Part shown: positions 1 through 8,737 of the stretch, piece after piece
Layout: every line of letters begins with the position of its first letter
Position numbering within the stretch: the first letter of the stretch is position 1
Source: Candidatus Stoquefichus sp.
GTDB lineage: Bacteria; Bacillota_I; Bacilli_A; Erysipelotrichales; Coprobacillaceae
Assembly (NCBI GenBank): GCA_021768625.1
Contig: JAETUM010000002.1
Span: 18,646-82,645, forward strand
Direction of reading: 5' to 3'
Length of the DNA: 64,000 nucleotides
Program-made: the position numbers and the translations under genes
The notes under the pieces: generated by a model
What the model was told of the DNA's origin: nothing
Databases searched by the model: none
Seen by the model: only the letters and a program-made list of their open reading frames with translations

Positions 1-29
1 TTTTCTAGTTTGTTACAAACTGTTTCCAT
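1..29 (-). CDS. 5' end of an unknown gene leaving the window
   Basis: A strong ribosome binding site (GGAGG, about 37-42 on the minus strand) sits 7 bases upstream of an ATG at 27-29. The open frame then runs off the left edge, giving only METVCNKLE. The next gene upstream is on the same strand, 65 bases away. No family can be assigned from nine residues; the call rests on the start signal alone. Confidence 0.45.
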
Positions 30-93
30 TTATACTTCCTCCATTATTTCAACACGGTTATTATACATGAATCATTGTCATAATGCAACTATT

Positions 94-1017
94 TTAACAC
101 TCTATTTGTTTGAGTGCTAAAATTTTTTGTTCAATTTCACTTCTATCACAATAATATAAGATTTCTAAATCATCAAAATCAACAGATATTGACTGTAATG
201 TTGCAACATAATAATGAATAGTTGCTGCCATCACTTGATATTCATCATCATACAATTCTTTAGGATATATTGAATATAAATAATATTCTAAATATTCAAC
301 ACATTGTTGGAAAAGTGTTGGATTTTCATCCTCTAATGCATTTTCTAAACACTTAGCAACACCTTCATATTGACTTTGTTGCAAAACAAGGGGCATATAA
401 CTTGGATTAAAATGATAAATATTCCCAAATTTTTCAACCTCAAAATCTTCATCAATTTGTTGTTCAATCATTATTTCCATCAAGATAGATTTTGCAAAAT
501 AATGACGTTCTGGATGACTTAAATATTCCCTAATTGTTGGAATAATCAATCTTATATTTAATTGTTGTAATTGATCTAATGCCATATATAATAAATCTTC
601 ATTACAATCTTTATTTTTTAATATTTGTTCAATTTCTTCAATAGAAAAAATTTGATTCTTTGATTCTACTTCCCAATTGGCCTCTTGTTTATCTAATAAA
701 ACTTGATCATAAGCAGTATTGAATAACATTTCATATTGATAAGGTATATAGGGCATAGATAGTTCTTCTATCAATATATCGATAGCTTCATCATAATCAC
801 CTAACTCTTTTAATGTTGTGACATACATAGAAACAACATCATAATATGTTTCTTTTGCACTTGCTTTTGCCAATATCCCTTCTTGTTTTGCCTGTTGATA
901 TTCTTCTAACCCAACTAAACAAACAAGTCTTAAATATCTTGTATTTTCATCATTCATATCATTAAGCATAGATAATGCTTGTCGATATTCTCCATCTTGA
1001 ATCAGTTCTTCAATCAT
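94..1017 (-). CDS. Helical-repeat (TPR-like) hypothetical protein
   Basis: A 307-residue soluble protein without signal peptide or membrane segment. Its N-terminal third has short helix pairs of TPR character (for example GEYRQALSMLND near residue 8 and LGDYDEAIDILIEEL near residue 70), rich in Leu, Tyr, Glu and Gln. This suggests a scaffold or binding protein of the TPR type found widely in Bacillota; no catalytic motif is visible. I chose the ATG at 1017 because GAGGAGG lies 7 bases upstream; a TTG 15 bases earlier would overlap that site. It is followed downstream by the unknown gene at the left edge and preceded by pfkA with its own terminator. The specific role is unknown. Confidence 0.75.
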   Translation of the reverse strand: MIEELIQDGEYRQALSMLNDMNDENTRYLRLVCLVGLEEYQQAKQEGILAKASAKETYYDVVSMYVTTLKELGDYDEAIDILIEELSMPYIPYQYEMLFNTAYDQVLLDKQEANWEVESKNQIFSIEEIEQILKNKDCNEDLLYMALDQLQQLNIRLIIPTIREYLSHPERHYFAKSILMEIMIEQQIDEDFEVEKFGNIYHFNPSYMPLVLQQSQYEGVAKCLENALEDENPTLFQQCVEYLEYYLYSIYPKELYDDEYQVMAATIHYYVATLQSISVDFDDLEILYYCDRSEIEQKILALKQIEC

Positions 1018-1082
1018 TATAAACCTCCTCAACTTGTAATAGCCATTTTATCAAAGAAATATAACTTTATCAAACATAAAGT

Positions 1083-1108
1083 AAAGAAAAAGTCCAATAA
1101 AGGACTTA
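1083..1108 (-). terminator. Rho-independent terminator after pfkA
   Basis: On the minus strand, AAGTCC and GGACTT form a stem around a TTTATT loop, followed by TTTTTCTTT. It overlaps the last codons of pfkA and would end the pfkA transcript. Confidence 0.75.
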
Positions 1109-2224
1109 TTCATCACCAAAACATACACCAATAGCTTTTGCTGCCTTTACTAATTCACCATTAGGATCAACATGTTTTTGTTGTCCTACTTTTGCAGCAC
1201 CAATGACTTCTTCCAATGAAGTATAACCCATCTTATCACCATTAATAGTAACAACATTACCAAATTTACCTTCATTAATTAAATCAGCAGCTGCAACACC
1301 ATAGCGAACTGAAAGAATACGATCATAAGCAGATATATCTCCCCCACGAATAATATGTCCTGGATTAACAGAACGTACTTCATGATTTGGAATAACTTTT
1401 TCCAAGTCATCAGCCACCTTAGCAGCAATACCACCTAAACGAATAGGATCTGGAGAATCTTCTACAATTTTTCCAATAACTTTTGTTCCATCTGCATATT
1501 TTGCACCTTCTGCAACTGCAACAACTGTATATGGTAATCCTGCTTCATCACGTTTTTGAATAGCTTTTGCTACATTTTCAATTGTGAAAGGAATTTCTGG
1601 AATCAAACATACACCTGCATTACCAGCCAAACCAGCATATAAAGTAATCCATCCAGCATCTCTTCCCATTAATTCACAACAAATAACACGATGATGTGAT
1701 TTAGCTGTTGTTTGTAAACGATCAATAAACTCAGTTCCAACTGTCATTGCTGAAATAAATCCATAAGTTACATCAGTACTTGCTAAATCATTATCCATTG
1801 TCTTAGGCACACCAATAACATTAACACCTTTTCTTGAGAAATCTCTTGCACTTGTTAATGTTCCATCCCCACCTAAAACAACTAAAACATCAACACCAGC
1901 TTTCTTTAAGTTTTCAACACCTACATCACTAACATCTTTTTTTACTTTTCCACCTTTTCCATCGTCAACTAAATAATCGAAAAGATTGTCTTTATTAGAA
2001 CTATATAAAATTGTTCCACCTTCTTTATAGATGTTTTCAACTTTTTCTTCAGTTAATTCTATATAGTTATTATTGTATAAACCTCTATATCCATAAACAT
2101 AACCAATAACTTCCCAACCATATTTACGAATAGCAGTTTTTGTAATTGTTCTAATAACAGCATTCAATCCAGGGCAATCTCCTCCACCTGAAAGTAATGC
2201 AATCCTTTTTACCTTCTTTTCCAT
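1106..2224 (-). CDS. pfkA: 6-phosphofructokinase
   Basis: Phosphorylates fructose 6-phosphate to fructose 1,6-bisphosphate, the committed glycolytic step in the cytosol. The 372-residue product shows the nucleotide-binding start SGGGDCPGLN (residues 12-21), GGDGT (118-122) and the catalytic PKTMDND (140-146). Gly in GGDGT at the position that is Asp in PPi-dependent enzymes favours ATP as donor. Lys in PKT, where E. coli PfkA has GT, is the mixed pattern of group III enzymes, so donor preference is an inference. The start at 2224 is set by GGAGG 9 bases upstream, eight codons inside the longest frame. The gene appears monocistronic with its own terminator. Confidence 0.93.
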   Translation of the reverse strand: MEKKVKRIALLSGGGDCPGLNAVIRTITKTAIRKYGWEVIGYVYGYRGLYNNNYIELTEEKVENIYKEGGTILYSSNKDNLFDYLVDDGKGGKVKKDVSDVGVENLKKAGVDVLVVLGGDGTLTSARDFSRKGVNVIGVPKTMDNDLASTDVTYGFISAMTVGTEFIDRLQTTAKSHHRVICCELMGRDAGWITLYAGLAGNAGVCLIPEIPFTIENVAKAIQKRDEAGLPYTVVAVAEGAKYADGTKVIGKIVEDSPDPIRLGGIAAKVADDLEKVIPNHEVRSVNPGHIIRGGDISAYDRILSVRYGVAAADLINEGKFGNVVTINGDKMGYTSLEEVIGAAKVGQQKHVDPNGELVKAAKAIGVCFGDE

Positions 2225-2345
2225 TTTTCTTAACCTCCAATTTATCATCCTTATCTAGTATAATAAAATTTTTTTAAGATAGCAACAAAAAAATGAATTC
2301 ATTTCTATGAAATTTGCTAAAAAAATCACAAAAATCAATAGAGTT

Positions 2346-2654
2346 TTATATTTGAGCGGCATTTCTTATAAATTTTGCTAATTTTTCATTAGACATATGC
2401 CCAAACATATACTCTTTTCTATCTTTTGTAAATACACAAACACCAAATGGCATAAAGCCATTTAACTTCATTGTCTCTACTTGCACAATTTGATTTAATG
2501 GAATAGTAATATCCTTACTCTTGATTGGAATAAAAAATAATTTTGCATGAAAACACAACATTTCATCTTCAATAACAAGATTTCCATTAATATCTTGACT
2601 CTTACCAAATGTTCTTTGTTCACTTGTACAATATGGATAATATGAACACCTCAT
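2346..2654 (-). CDS. Small GRAM/PH-like domain protein
   Basis: A 102-residue soluble protein. The core LVIEDEMLCFHAKLFFIP followed by DITIPLNQIVQVETMK and CVFTKDRKEYMF has the beta-strand pattern of GRAM or bacterial PH-like domains, which in other proteins bind lipids or protein partners. The start overlaps the stop of maf by four bases (ATGA), indicating translational coupling. No separate ribosome binding site is obvious, which fits coupling. It ends the pnp-maf transcription unit. The domain call comes from the strand pattern and is tentative; the function is unknown. Confidence 0.65.
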   Translation of the reverse strand: MRCSYYPYCTSEQRTFGKSQDINGNLVIEDEMLCFHAKLFFIPIKSKDITIPLNQIVQVETMKLNGFMPFGVCVFTKDRKEYMFGHMSNEKLAKFIRNAAQI

Positions 2655-3214
2655 AATAAAACATCTTTTTCTTTAAATATATTCATAACTCTTTGTAAAG
2701 GTAAACCAATAACATTATCAATATCTCCATTCACATGATCAACAAAACAATCAGCAGTTCCTTGAATACCATAAGCTCCTGCTTTTCCTTCCCATTCTCC
2801 TGAAGCAATATATGAATCAATCAAATGAGAAATATCTTTAAAATAAACATCTGTACGGTCAATAAATGTCATTAATTCATCTTGAAAATATATAGCAACA
2901 CTTGTATAAACTGAATGCATTTGATGAGACAATAAATTTAAAATATATTTTGCTTCATTTTCATCTTTAGCTTTTCCAATAATTTGATTTTGAAAATAAA
3001 CAACTGTATCTGCACCAATAACAATATCATCTGGGTATTTTTTATGAATAGGTGTTGCTTTATCAACCGCTAACTTTTGAAATCTTTGTTCTAAGGGTAA
3101 TGTATCATCTAAAGTTTCTTCAATAGAAGAAGCATCGATTATAAAATCGATGCCTGTACGTTCTAATAATTCTTTTCTTCGAGGTGAACTCGATGCAAGA
3201 ATAATTTTATTCAT
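2651..3214 (-). CDS. maf: Maf-family nucleoside triphosphate pyrophosphatase
   Basis: A house-cleaning pyrophosphatase of the Maf/YhdE family (dTTP/UTP pyrophosphatase). The protein opens with the diagnostic [17 protein letters not shown] and carries IGADTVV near residue 70 and [10 protein letters not shown] near residue 145, all Maf signatures; the 187-residue length is normal. I start it at 3214 because the family signature begins there; 21 extra upstream residues in the longest frame look unlike Maf and lie inside pnp. The start overlaps the pnp stop by eight bases, and the maf stop overlaps the next gene, so pnp, maf and the GRAM-like gene form a tightly coupled operon. Confidence 0.93.
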   Translation of the reverse strand: MNKIILASSSPRRKELLERTGIDFIIDASSIEETLDDTLPLEQRFQKLAVDKATPIHKKYPDDIVIGADTVVYFQNQIIGKAKDENEAKYILNLLSHQMHSVYTSVAIYFQDELMTFIDRTDVYFKDISHLIDSYIASGEWEGKAGAYGIQGTADCFVDHVNGDIDNVIGLPLQRVMNIFKEKDVLL

Positions 3215-5339
3215 CTTTCTTTTCTTCCTTTTGTTTAATAGGTTTAGGTAATAGTGCTTTTCTTGAAACATTAACACCTTTATCTGTTATCTTAACGACT
3301 TTTACTTTTACAGTATCACCTATTTTTAAAACATCAGAAACTTTATTAATTCTTTCATGTGCAACATCACCAACATGTAAGAAACCATTTGTACCTTCAA
3401 ATAATTCAACAAAAGCAAACTTATCTTCAACTCTTACAACTTTACCATCATAAATTTCTCCAACTTCTGCTTTACGTACAATATTTTCAATGAGTTTTGC
3501 AGCTATATCAATAGCTTCTTGATCATAATGATAAATTGTCACACGTCCATCTTGTTCAATATCAATCTTCACATCATGAGACTTTTCAATAATTTCATTA
3601 ATTGTTTTTCCACCAGTTCCAATAACATCTTTAATTTGTTCTGGTTCAATTCTCATCATATAAACTTTAGGAGCATATTCACTTAAATGATTTCTTGGTT
3701 CATTAATTGCACCTAACATACAATCCATAATTTGTTGTCTACCAACTTTTGCTTGAGCTAAAGCTTCTTCTAAGATTTCCTTTGTTATCCCATCAATCTT
3801 AATATCCATTTGTAAAGCACAGATTCCATTTTTTGTACCTGCAACTTTGAAGTCCATATCACCTAAATGATCTTCCATACCTTGAATATCAGTTAAAATC
3901 GTATAATCTTCTCCCTTTTTCACAAGTCCCATAGCAACACCACTTACTGGATTGCTGATAGGTACACCTGCAGCCATCAAAGCCATAGATGAAGCACAAA
4001 TAGATGCTTGTGAAGAGGAACCATTTGATTCTAATACTTCAGAAACAACTCGAATAGTATATGGGAACTCATCTTCTGAAGGAATAACTTGAGCAAGCGC
4101 TCTTTCTCCTAAAGCCCCATGTCCAATTTCACGACGTCCAGGTGCTCCCATTCTACCAGTTTCACCTACTGAATATGGCGGAAAGTTATAGTGATGCATA
4201 AATCTCTTTTGATCTTCTAAACCTAAACCATCAATCTTTTGATGTTCTCCCAATGCGCCTAAAGTACACGCTGATAAAACCTGAGTTTCTCCACGTGTAA
4301 ATAATGCAGAGCCATGAACTCTAGGCAATAAATCAACCTGAGCATTTAATGGTCTTACTTCATCAACCTTACGACCATCAGGTCTCACTTTATCTTCTGT
4401 AATTAATCTTCTTACTTCATCTTTTTCTAAATCATGTAAAACAATCTTTACTTGTTTAATAACAGATTCTTGTTCTTTTAAATCTGCATATTCTCTTTCT
4501 TCAAACATTGAAACAACTTCTGCATTAATATCATCAATTGCAGCATATCTTTCAAGTTTACCAGGAATACGAACAGCATTAATCATTCTTTCTTTTGCAA
4601 TTTCTTCTACTTCCTGAACAATCTCTGGATTTAATTCAAATAAAGGAATTTCAATTTTTTCTTTTCCACACGCTTCAACTACTTGTTCTTGGAATGCAAT
4701 AAGTTCTTTAATCTTTTCATGTCCAAACATTAATGCATTCAACATTGTTTCTTCATCAACTTCCTTTGCATCAGCCTCAACCATATTAATTGCATCTTTT
4801 GTTCCAGCAACTTCAAGATTAATTAAACTTCTTTCCATTTCCTCTGGGCCAGCATTAACAGTAAATTCACCATCAATCAAACCAACATTAACACCAGCAA
4901 TCGGTCCGTTAAAAGGAATATCAGATAAACATAATGCCAATGATGCTCCCAACATTGCTGCCATTTCTGGAGTTGCCTCTTGATCTACAGATAATACTGT
5001 ATTAACAACTTGAACTTCATTTCTGAATCCATCTGCAAATAAAGGACGAATTGGTCTATCAATCATACGTGCTGTCAATGTTCCATGTTCACTAGGACGC
5101 CCTTCTCTTTTTAAGAATCCTCCAGGAATTTTTCCTACAGAATATAATTTTTCTTCATATGTAACTGTTAATGGGAAAAAGTCTACATCTTTAGGTTCCT
5201 TCCCTGCAACAGCTGTAGATAAGATAACTGTATCGTTATATCTTACTAAAACAGAACCATTAGCTTGTTTAGCTAATTCACCTGTTTCTACTGTTAGTTT
5301 TTTTCCATAAAATTCAGTACTAAATACTTGTTTTGACAT
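3207..5339 (-). CDS. pnp: Polynucleotide phosphorylase
   Basis: A 3'-5' phosphorolytic exoribonuclease and core RNA-degradation enzyme in the cytosol. The 710-residue length and domain order are canonical. Two RNase PH-like cores (residues about 5-220 and 300-540, with [13 protein letters not shown] and [16 protein letters not shown]) are separated by an all-helical linker. A KH domain ([13 protein letters not shown]) and a C-terminal S1 domain ([21 protein letters not shown]) follow. The order rpsO-(mgtE-small membrane protein)-pnp resembles the conserved rpsO-pnp pairing of Bacillota, with two genes inserted. The short lysine/glutamate-rich tail is where the maf ribosome binding site lies. 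Confidence 0.97.
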   Translation of the reverse strand: MSKQVFSTEFYGKKLTVETGELAKQANGSVLVRYNDTVILSTAVAGKEPKDVDFFPLTVTYEEKLYSVGKIPGGFLKREGRPSEHGTLTARMIDRPIRPLFADGFRNEVQVVNTVLSVDQEATPEMAAMLGASLALCLSDIPFNGPIAGVNVGLIDGEFTVNAGPEEMERSLINLEVAGTKDAINMVEADAKEVDEETMLNALMFGHEKIKELIAFQEQVVEACGKEKIEIPLFELNPEIVQEVEEIAKERMINAVRIPGKLERYAAIDDINAEVVSMFEEREYADLKEQESVIKQVKIVLHDLEKDEVRRLITEDKVRPDGRKVDEVRPLNAQVDLLPRVHGSALFTRGETQVLSACTLGALGEHQKIDGLGLEDQKRFMHHYNFPPYSVGETGRMGAPGRREIGHGALGERALAQVIPSEDEFPYTIRVVSEVLESNGSSSQASICASSMALMAAGVPISNPVSGVAMGLVKKGEDYTILTDIQGMEDHLGDMDFKVAGTKNGICALQMDIKIDGITKEILEEALAQAKVGRQQIMDCMLGAINEPRNHLSEYAPKVYMMRIEPEQIKDVIGTGGKTINEIIEKSHDVKIDIEQDGRVTIYHYDQEAIDIAAKLIENIVRKAEVGEIYDGKVVRVEDKFAFVELFEGTNGFLHVGDVAHERINKVSDVLKIGDTVKVKVVKITDKGVNVSRKALLPKPIKQKEEKKDE

Positions 5340-5412
5340 ATTATATTTCCACCTCGTTTATAATCTCATTCATTATATCATAAAATATTCTAATAACAAA
5401 CATTTATTTCAA

Positions 5413-5444
5413 AAAGAAAAGAGATTATTACATCTCTTTTACAT
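5413..5444 (-). terminator. Terminator after the small membrane protein gene
   Basis: Minus-strand AAAGAGAT and ATCTCTTT form a stem with a GTAATA loop, followed by TCTTTTTG. It overlaps the 3' end of the preceding gene and separates it from pnp. Confidence 0.7.
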
Positions 5445-5877
5445 GTTGTAAATGTATACCTATATGACCAATTCCCAAAATAATAGAAGAAAAGATCAAT
5501 AAATATGATTGTTGTCCAATACCTAATAAAACAAATGCTATAATTGGCAATGTTGCTCCAGGAACTGGAATATACAAAAATGATTGATAAAAATCTTGAA
5601 GTGTATGTTTCCCTTTAAAATAACGAATCCAATAACATTCATATAAAATCATACATATCATTGATAAAACAATAAAAATTGTATGATTGAATATTTGAAA
5701 ACGAATAACAGCAAAGACAGTCACAAGAACTTCTCCAACTCTTTCTAAAAATATCAAACATTTATTTTCCCATGTTGAATCATAGCCTTCTGGTTGATGA
5801 TAACACCATATAATATTAGGAATAAATAATATACATAAATAAATAATTCCCAATATAGAAATATTCACTCTTTCCAT
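5428..5877 (-). CDS. Small integral membrane protein of unknown function
   Basis: A 149-residue protein with about four hydrophobic segments: residues about 7-25, 50-68 (after WENKCLIFLERVGEVLVTV), 68-85 and 108-142. The C-terminus is histidine-rich (GIGHIGIHLQHVKEM). I do not recognise a family. It lies eight bases downstream of mgtE with only a weak ribosome binding site, so it is probably co-translated with mgtE. A transport or accessory membrane role is possible but nothing in the sequence proves it. Confidence 0.7.
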   Translation of the reverse strand: MERVNISILGIIYLCILFIPNIIWCYHQPEGYDSTWENKCLIFLERVGEVLVTVFAVIRFQIFNHTIFIVLSMICMILYECYWIRYFKGKHTLQDFYQSFLYIPVPGATLPIIAFVLLGIGQQSYLLIFSSIILGIGHIGIHLQHVKEM

Positions 5878-5885
5878 AGATAAAC

Positions 5886-7244
5886 CTATAAATTTAAAAA
5901 TATACCTGCAATATTGAAATAAACAATCAGTGATAAAGCATCAACAATCGTTGTAATAAAAGGACTTGCCATAACAGCAGGATCAAAACCAATTTTACTT
6001 GCTATAACAGGTAAAGTACAACCTACAAATTTTGCAACAATAACAGTTACAAAAAGTGTCATACAAACAACAAACGCAACAATTGTAGACGTTTGATCAA
6101 TCAACATAATCTTAAAGAAATTTGCAATTGCTAAAGTTGCTCCAACCATAATAGCTACTTTCATTTCTTTCCATATAATTAATGGTAATTCTTTAAATTC
6201 AATTTCATCTAATGATAATGCACGAATAACAGATACTGAAGCTTGTGAACCACAGTTCCCTCCACTATCCATCAGCATAGGAATAAATGATGTTAATATG
6301 ACACAAGTTGATAATGCAGCTTCAAAACCTTGAATAATCTTTCCAGTAATAGATGCAGAAATCATCAATAATAGCAACCAAGGCACACGTTTTTTATAAG
6401 TTTCAAAAACACTTGTTTTCATATAAGGTTGATCTGTTGGTGTAATGGCAGCCATCATCTCAATATCCTCAGTTGCCTCTTCTTCTAAAATATCCATAAC
6501 ATCATCGACAGTAACAATCCCAACTAAACGATTTTCGTTATCTACAACAGGCATAGCTCCAAAATCATATTTTTGAAATTGTTTAGCAACTTCTTCTTGA
6601 TCGTCTAATGTATGAAGAGTAATAACATTTTCAGTCATCAAATCTTTAATTCCCTCGTTTGCATTAGCTAAAATAATTTCTCTTAAGGTAACAGTACCTA
6701 ACAAATGTTTTTGAGCATCTGTTACATAACAAATATTGATTGTTTCTTTATCTACACCTGTTTTTCTAATACGCTCAATAGCATCTTGGACATCCATATA
6801 TGCACGTAAATCAACAAATTCCACAGTCATAATACTACCCGCTGAATCTTCAGGATATTTCAACAAGCTATTAATATCTCTTCTTGTTTCTTGATCAGTT
6901 GCAGCTAAAACTTTTTTCACAACATTGGCTGGCATTTCTTCTAACATGTCAACAGCATCATCAGAATAAAGGTCATTCATAATTTGTCCAATTTCACGAT
7001 TTGTAAGTGATTCAATGATCATTTGCTCATATTCAATTGGTATATACGAAAAAACTTCAGCAGCATTATCTTTTGGTAACAACCTAAAAATACGCACAAC
7101 ATCTTCCTTATCATCTATTGTTTCAATAATTTCGGCAATATCTGCCTCATTCAAATCAACCAGTACTTCTCTAATTTGATGATACTTCTTTTCATTTAAC
7201 AAAACTTTAATTTGATTTTCTAATTCTTCAATTCTTTCTTCCAT
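5886..7244 (-). CDS. mgtE: Magnesium transporter MgtE
   Basis: A Mg2+ channel/transporter of the cytoplasmic membrane. The 452-residue protein has the expected layout. A helical MgtE N domain (about 20-130; DDAVDMLEEMPANVVKKVL) precedes two CBS domains (about 135-255; LMTENVITLHTLD, AMPVVDNENRLVGIVTVDDV), which gate the pore in response to cytosolic Mg2+. Five membrane helices follow (about 285-452) with the conserved MLMDSGGNCGSQASVSVIRAL. A good GGAGGA site lies upstream. A small open frame with its own ribosome binding site overlaps the mgtE start (listed separately). I see no M-box riboswitch in the 150 bases upstream. Confidence 0.96.
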   Translation of the reverse strand: MEERIEELENQIKVLLNEKKYHQIREVLVDLNEADIAEIIETIDDKEDVVRIFRLLPKDNAAEVFSYIPIEYEQMIIESLTNREIGQIMNDLYSDDAVDMLEEMPANVVKKVLAATDQETRRDINSLLKYPEDSAGSIMTVEFVDLRAYMDVQDAIERIRKTGVDKETINICYVTDAQKHLLGTVTLREIILANANEGIKDLMTENVITLHTLDDQEEVAKQFQKYDFGAMPVVDNENRLVGIVTVDDVMDILEEEATEDIEMMAAITPTDQPYMKTSVFETYKKRVPWLLLLMISASITGKIIQGFEAALSTCVILTSFIPMLMDSGGNCGSQASVSVIRALSLDEIEFKELPLIIWKEMKVAIMVGATLAIANFFKIMLIDQTSTIVAFVVCMTLFVTVIVAKFVGCTLPVIASKIGFDPAVMASPFITTIVDALSLIVYFNIAGIFLNL

Positions 7245-7318
7245 AATTGTTCCTCCAGATTTAATTGTATATTTTGAAAACGCCTCGACTCGGGAACATC
7301 ATTATCTTTATAAAACAT
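7220..7318 (-). CDS. Candidate upstream leader ORF overlapping mgtE
   Basis: A 32-codon frame beginning MFYKDNDVPESRR starts 74 bases upstream of mgtE and ends 25 bases inside it, in a different frame. AAAGG precedes its ATG by about ten bases. Its early residues are acidic with a proline (D-N-D-V-P-E), the type of nascent chain that destabilises ribosomes at low Mg2+ in enterobacterial MgtL leaders. That parallel is inference. The frame could also be fortuitous. Confidence 0.35.
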   Translation of the reverse strand: MFYKDNDVPESRRFQNIQLNLEEQLWKKELKN

Positions 7319-7355
7319 ACAATCACATCCTTTCAAAACAATTTTAACCATACAC

Positions 7356-7361
7356 ATTATA
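7356..7361 (-). promoter_or_regulatory. Possible -10 element for mgtE
   Basis: TATAAT on the minus strand lies just downstream of the rpsO terminator and about 40 bases before the leader ORF. The -35 region is T-rich and not well conserved, so the promoter call is weak. Confidence 0.35.
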
Positions 7362-7371
7362 GACCAAAAAA

Positions 7372-7400
7372 AGAAAAAAAGATATTATTTTTAATATCTT
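7372..7400 (-). terminator. Terminator after rpsO
   Basis: Minus-strand AGATATT and AATATCT arms around an AAAAAT loop, followed by seven T residues, lie three bases after the rpsO stop. Confidence 0.75.
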
Positions 7401-7402
7401 TT

Positions 7403-7669
7403 TTATCTTCTTAATCCTAATTTGTCAACCAATGCAGTATATCTATCAAGATCTTTATTCTTTAAATATTTTAATAAATCTCTTCTTCTACCAACTTTCT
7501 TTAAAAGACCTCTATTAGAATGATAATCTTTTTTATGAACTTTAAAATGCTCATTTAATTTGTTGATATCAGCAGTTAATACAGCAATTTGAACTTCTGG
7601 AGAACCTGTATCTCCTTCTTTTCTTGCATATTCTTGCATAATAGCAGTTTTTTCTTCTTTAGTTAACAT
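7403..7669 (-). CDS. rpsO: 30S ribosomal protein S15
   Basis: Primary 16S rRNA-binding protein of the small-subunit platform. The 88-residue protein matches S15 over its full length: [15 protein letters not shown], then [29 protein letters not shown] and [19 protein letters not shown] lies upstream of the ATG. The gene has its own promoter, a structured leader and a terminator, so it is likely an independent transcript in which S15 may repress its own synthesis, as in other bacteria. Confidence 0.98.
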   Translation of the reverse strand: MLTKEEKTAIMQEYARKEGDTGSPEVQIAVLTADINKLNEHFKVHKKDYHSNRGLLKKVGRRRDLLKYLKNKDLDRYTALVDKLGLRR

Positions 7670-7682
7670 ATTGTTCTTCCTC

Positions 7683-7750
7683 CTTCAATTTTTAACTTAG
7701 CTATTTCCAAGGTATAGATTGAGGACTCATATATCCTAGAGATAGCCGCA
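7683..7750 (-). promoter_or_regulatory. Structured rpsO leader, candidate S15 autoregulatory element
   Basis: Between the promoter and rpsO the RNA can form an outer stem (GGCTAT with ATAGCT) enclosing a small hairpin (AGGA with TCCT, loop TATATGAG). Folded leaders that bind S15 are known upstream of rpsO in several bacterial groups. This match is by position and fold only, not by a recognised consensus. Confidence 0.4.
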
Positions 7751-7756
7751 TTAGTA

Positions 7757-7784
7757 ATTATAAAGATTATAATAAATAAGTCAA
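7757..7784 (-). promoter_or_regulatory. rpsO promoter
   Basis: Minus-strand TTGACT, a 16-base spacer and TATAAT. The -35 box overlaps the last codons of the upstream EamA gene. The transcript would begin about 80 bases before rpsO. Confidence 0.6.
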
Positions 7785-8650
7785 GTATTCTGTGGATTTT
7801 TTTTACTTTTTCCTTTCATCAGGTAAATTGCTATCCCCAATAATACAAATCCTATAAAATGCATATAGTCAAATTCTTCCTTTAAAAACACCAAAGATTC
7901 TATATACGTTACAATAGGATTTAAACTTAAAAAGAAACTCGTTCGAAAAGCGCCAATACACTTAATTGCTTTAATATAAATAACTTGTATATATGCGAAT
8001 CCTATACCAGAAATCAAAATAAATAAAATCCAATAAATAAATGGTATATTCATTAACTGACGAATATCAAATTGTCCTATCAAAAAGCAATGTAGAAACA
8101 AAAAAATAAAACCATAAAACAACTCATAAAAAGATAAACTTAAAGTATGATCTAATTTCCATCTTTGTATTAATACATTTCCTAACATATACAATATCAT
8201 ACCAATAAACAAATACCAAAAACCCATACGAATAGAAAATATCTGAAAATGAATAGATAATAAAAAGGCAAGAAGAGTTAACCCTATTGCTATATATTCA
8301 TATATATTTCCTTTTTTCTTCAACAAAAATAAAGAAAAAACAAATGTTAACAATGGTGCTAAAGCATTCATAAAGGCATTATCAATTCCTTTCACTTCAC
8401 CCATTCCTAAAAAAGTAAAATAAAAGTTTAAATAAATAGCTAAAATTGAAATAATAATAATCTTATGCTTATTTTCACAATGAAATGAAATATGCTTTAT
8501 TCCCATATAAAGTCCTAAAAACAAAAAAGAAAGTAAAACACGTATTGTTGCTAATAATAAAAAGGGAACTTCAGATAAAAGTAATTTCATAACAATAACA
8601 TTTGTTCCCCAAAAAAAGCTTGCTAATAATAATTGTAAATATATAGACAT
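7781..8650 (-). CDS. EamA/DMT-family transporter
   Basis: A 289-residue polytopic membrane protein of the drug/metabolite transporter superfamily. It has about ten hydrophobic helices in two EamA repeats. The first begins LLLASFFWGTNVIVMKLLL; the second ends in NPIVTYIESLVFLKEEF, the typical helix-9 signature. Substrate cannot be predicted; relatives export metabolites or amino acids. I start at 8650 because GGTGATG precedes that ATG and the EamA homology begins there; 18 upstream residues in the longest frame are hydrophilic and atypical. The gene stands between the CAP-protein terminator and the rpsO promoter. Confidence 0.88.
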   Translation of the reverse strand: MSIYLQLLLASFFWGTNVIVMKLLLSEVPFLLLATIRVLLSFLFLGLYMGIKHISFHCENKHKIIIISILAIYLNFYFTFLGMGEVKGIDNAFMNALAPLLTFVFSLFLLKKKGNIYEYIAIGLTLLAFLLSIHFQIFSIRMGFWYLFIGMILYMLGNVLIQRWKLDHTLSLSFYELFYGFIFLFLHCFLIGQFDIRQLMNIPFIYWILFILISGIGFAYIQVIYIKAIKCIGAFRTSFFLSLNPIVTYIESLVFLKEEFDYMHFIGFVLLGIAIYLMKGKSKKNPQNT

Positions 8651-8703
8651 TACATCACCATTATAAGTATAACCATTTTCTTTTTCTTTCATAAGCCAAT
8701 ACA

Positions 8704-8733
8704 TAAAAAACTGCTGATAGATTTCAGCAGTTT
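8704..8733 (-). terminator. Terminator after the CAP-domain protein gene
   Basis: Minus-strand AAACTGCTGA and TCAGCAGTTT form a perfect stem around AATCTA, followed by a T run. Confidence 0.85.
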
Positions 8734-8737
8734 CATC

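Noticed and set aside
7319..7402. M-box (Mg2+) riboswitch upstream of mgtE
   Set aside because: The gap is short, holds the rpsO terminator and an AT-rich promoter region, and shows none of the conserved M-box elements.
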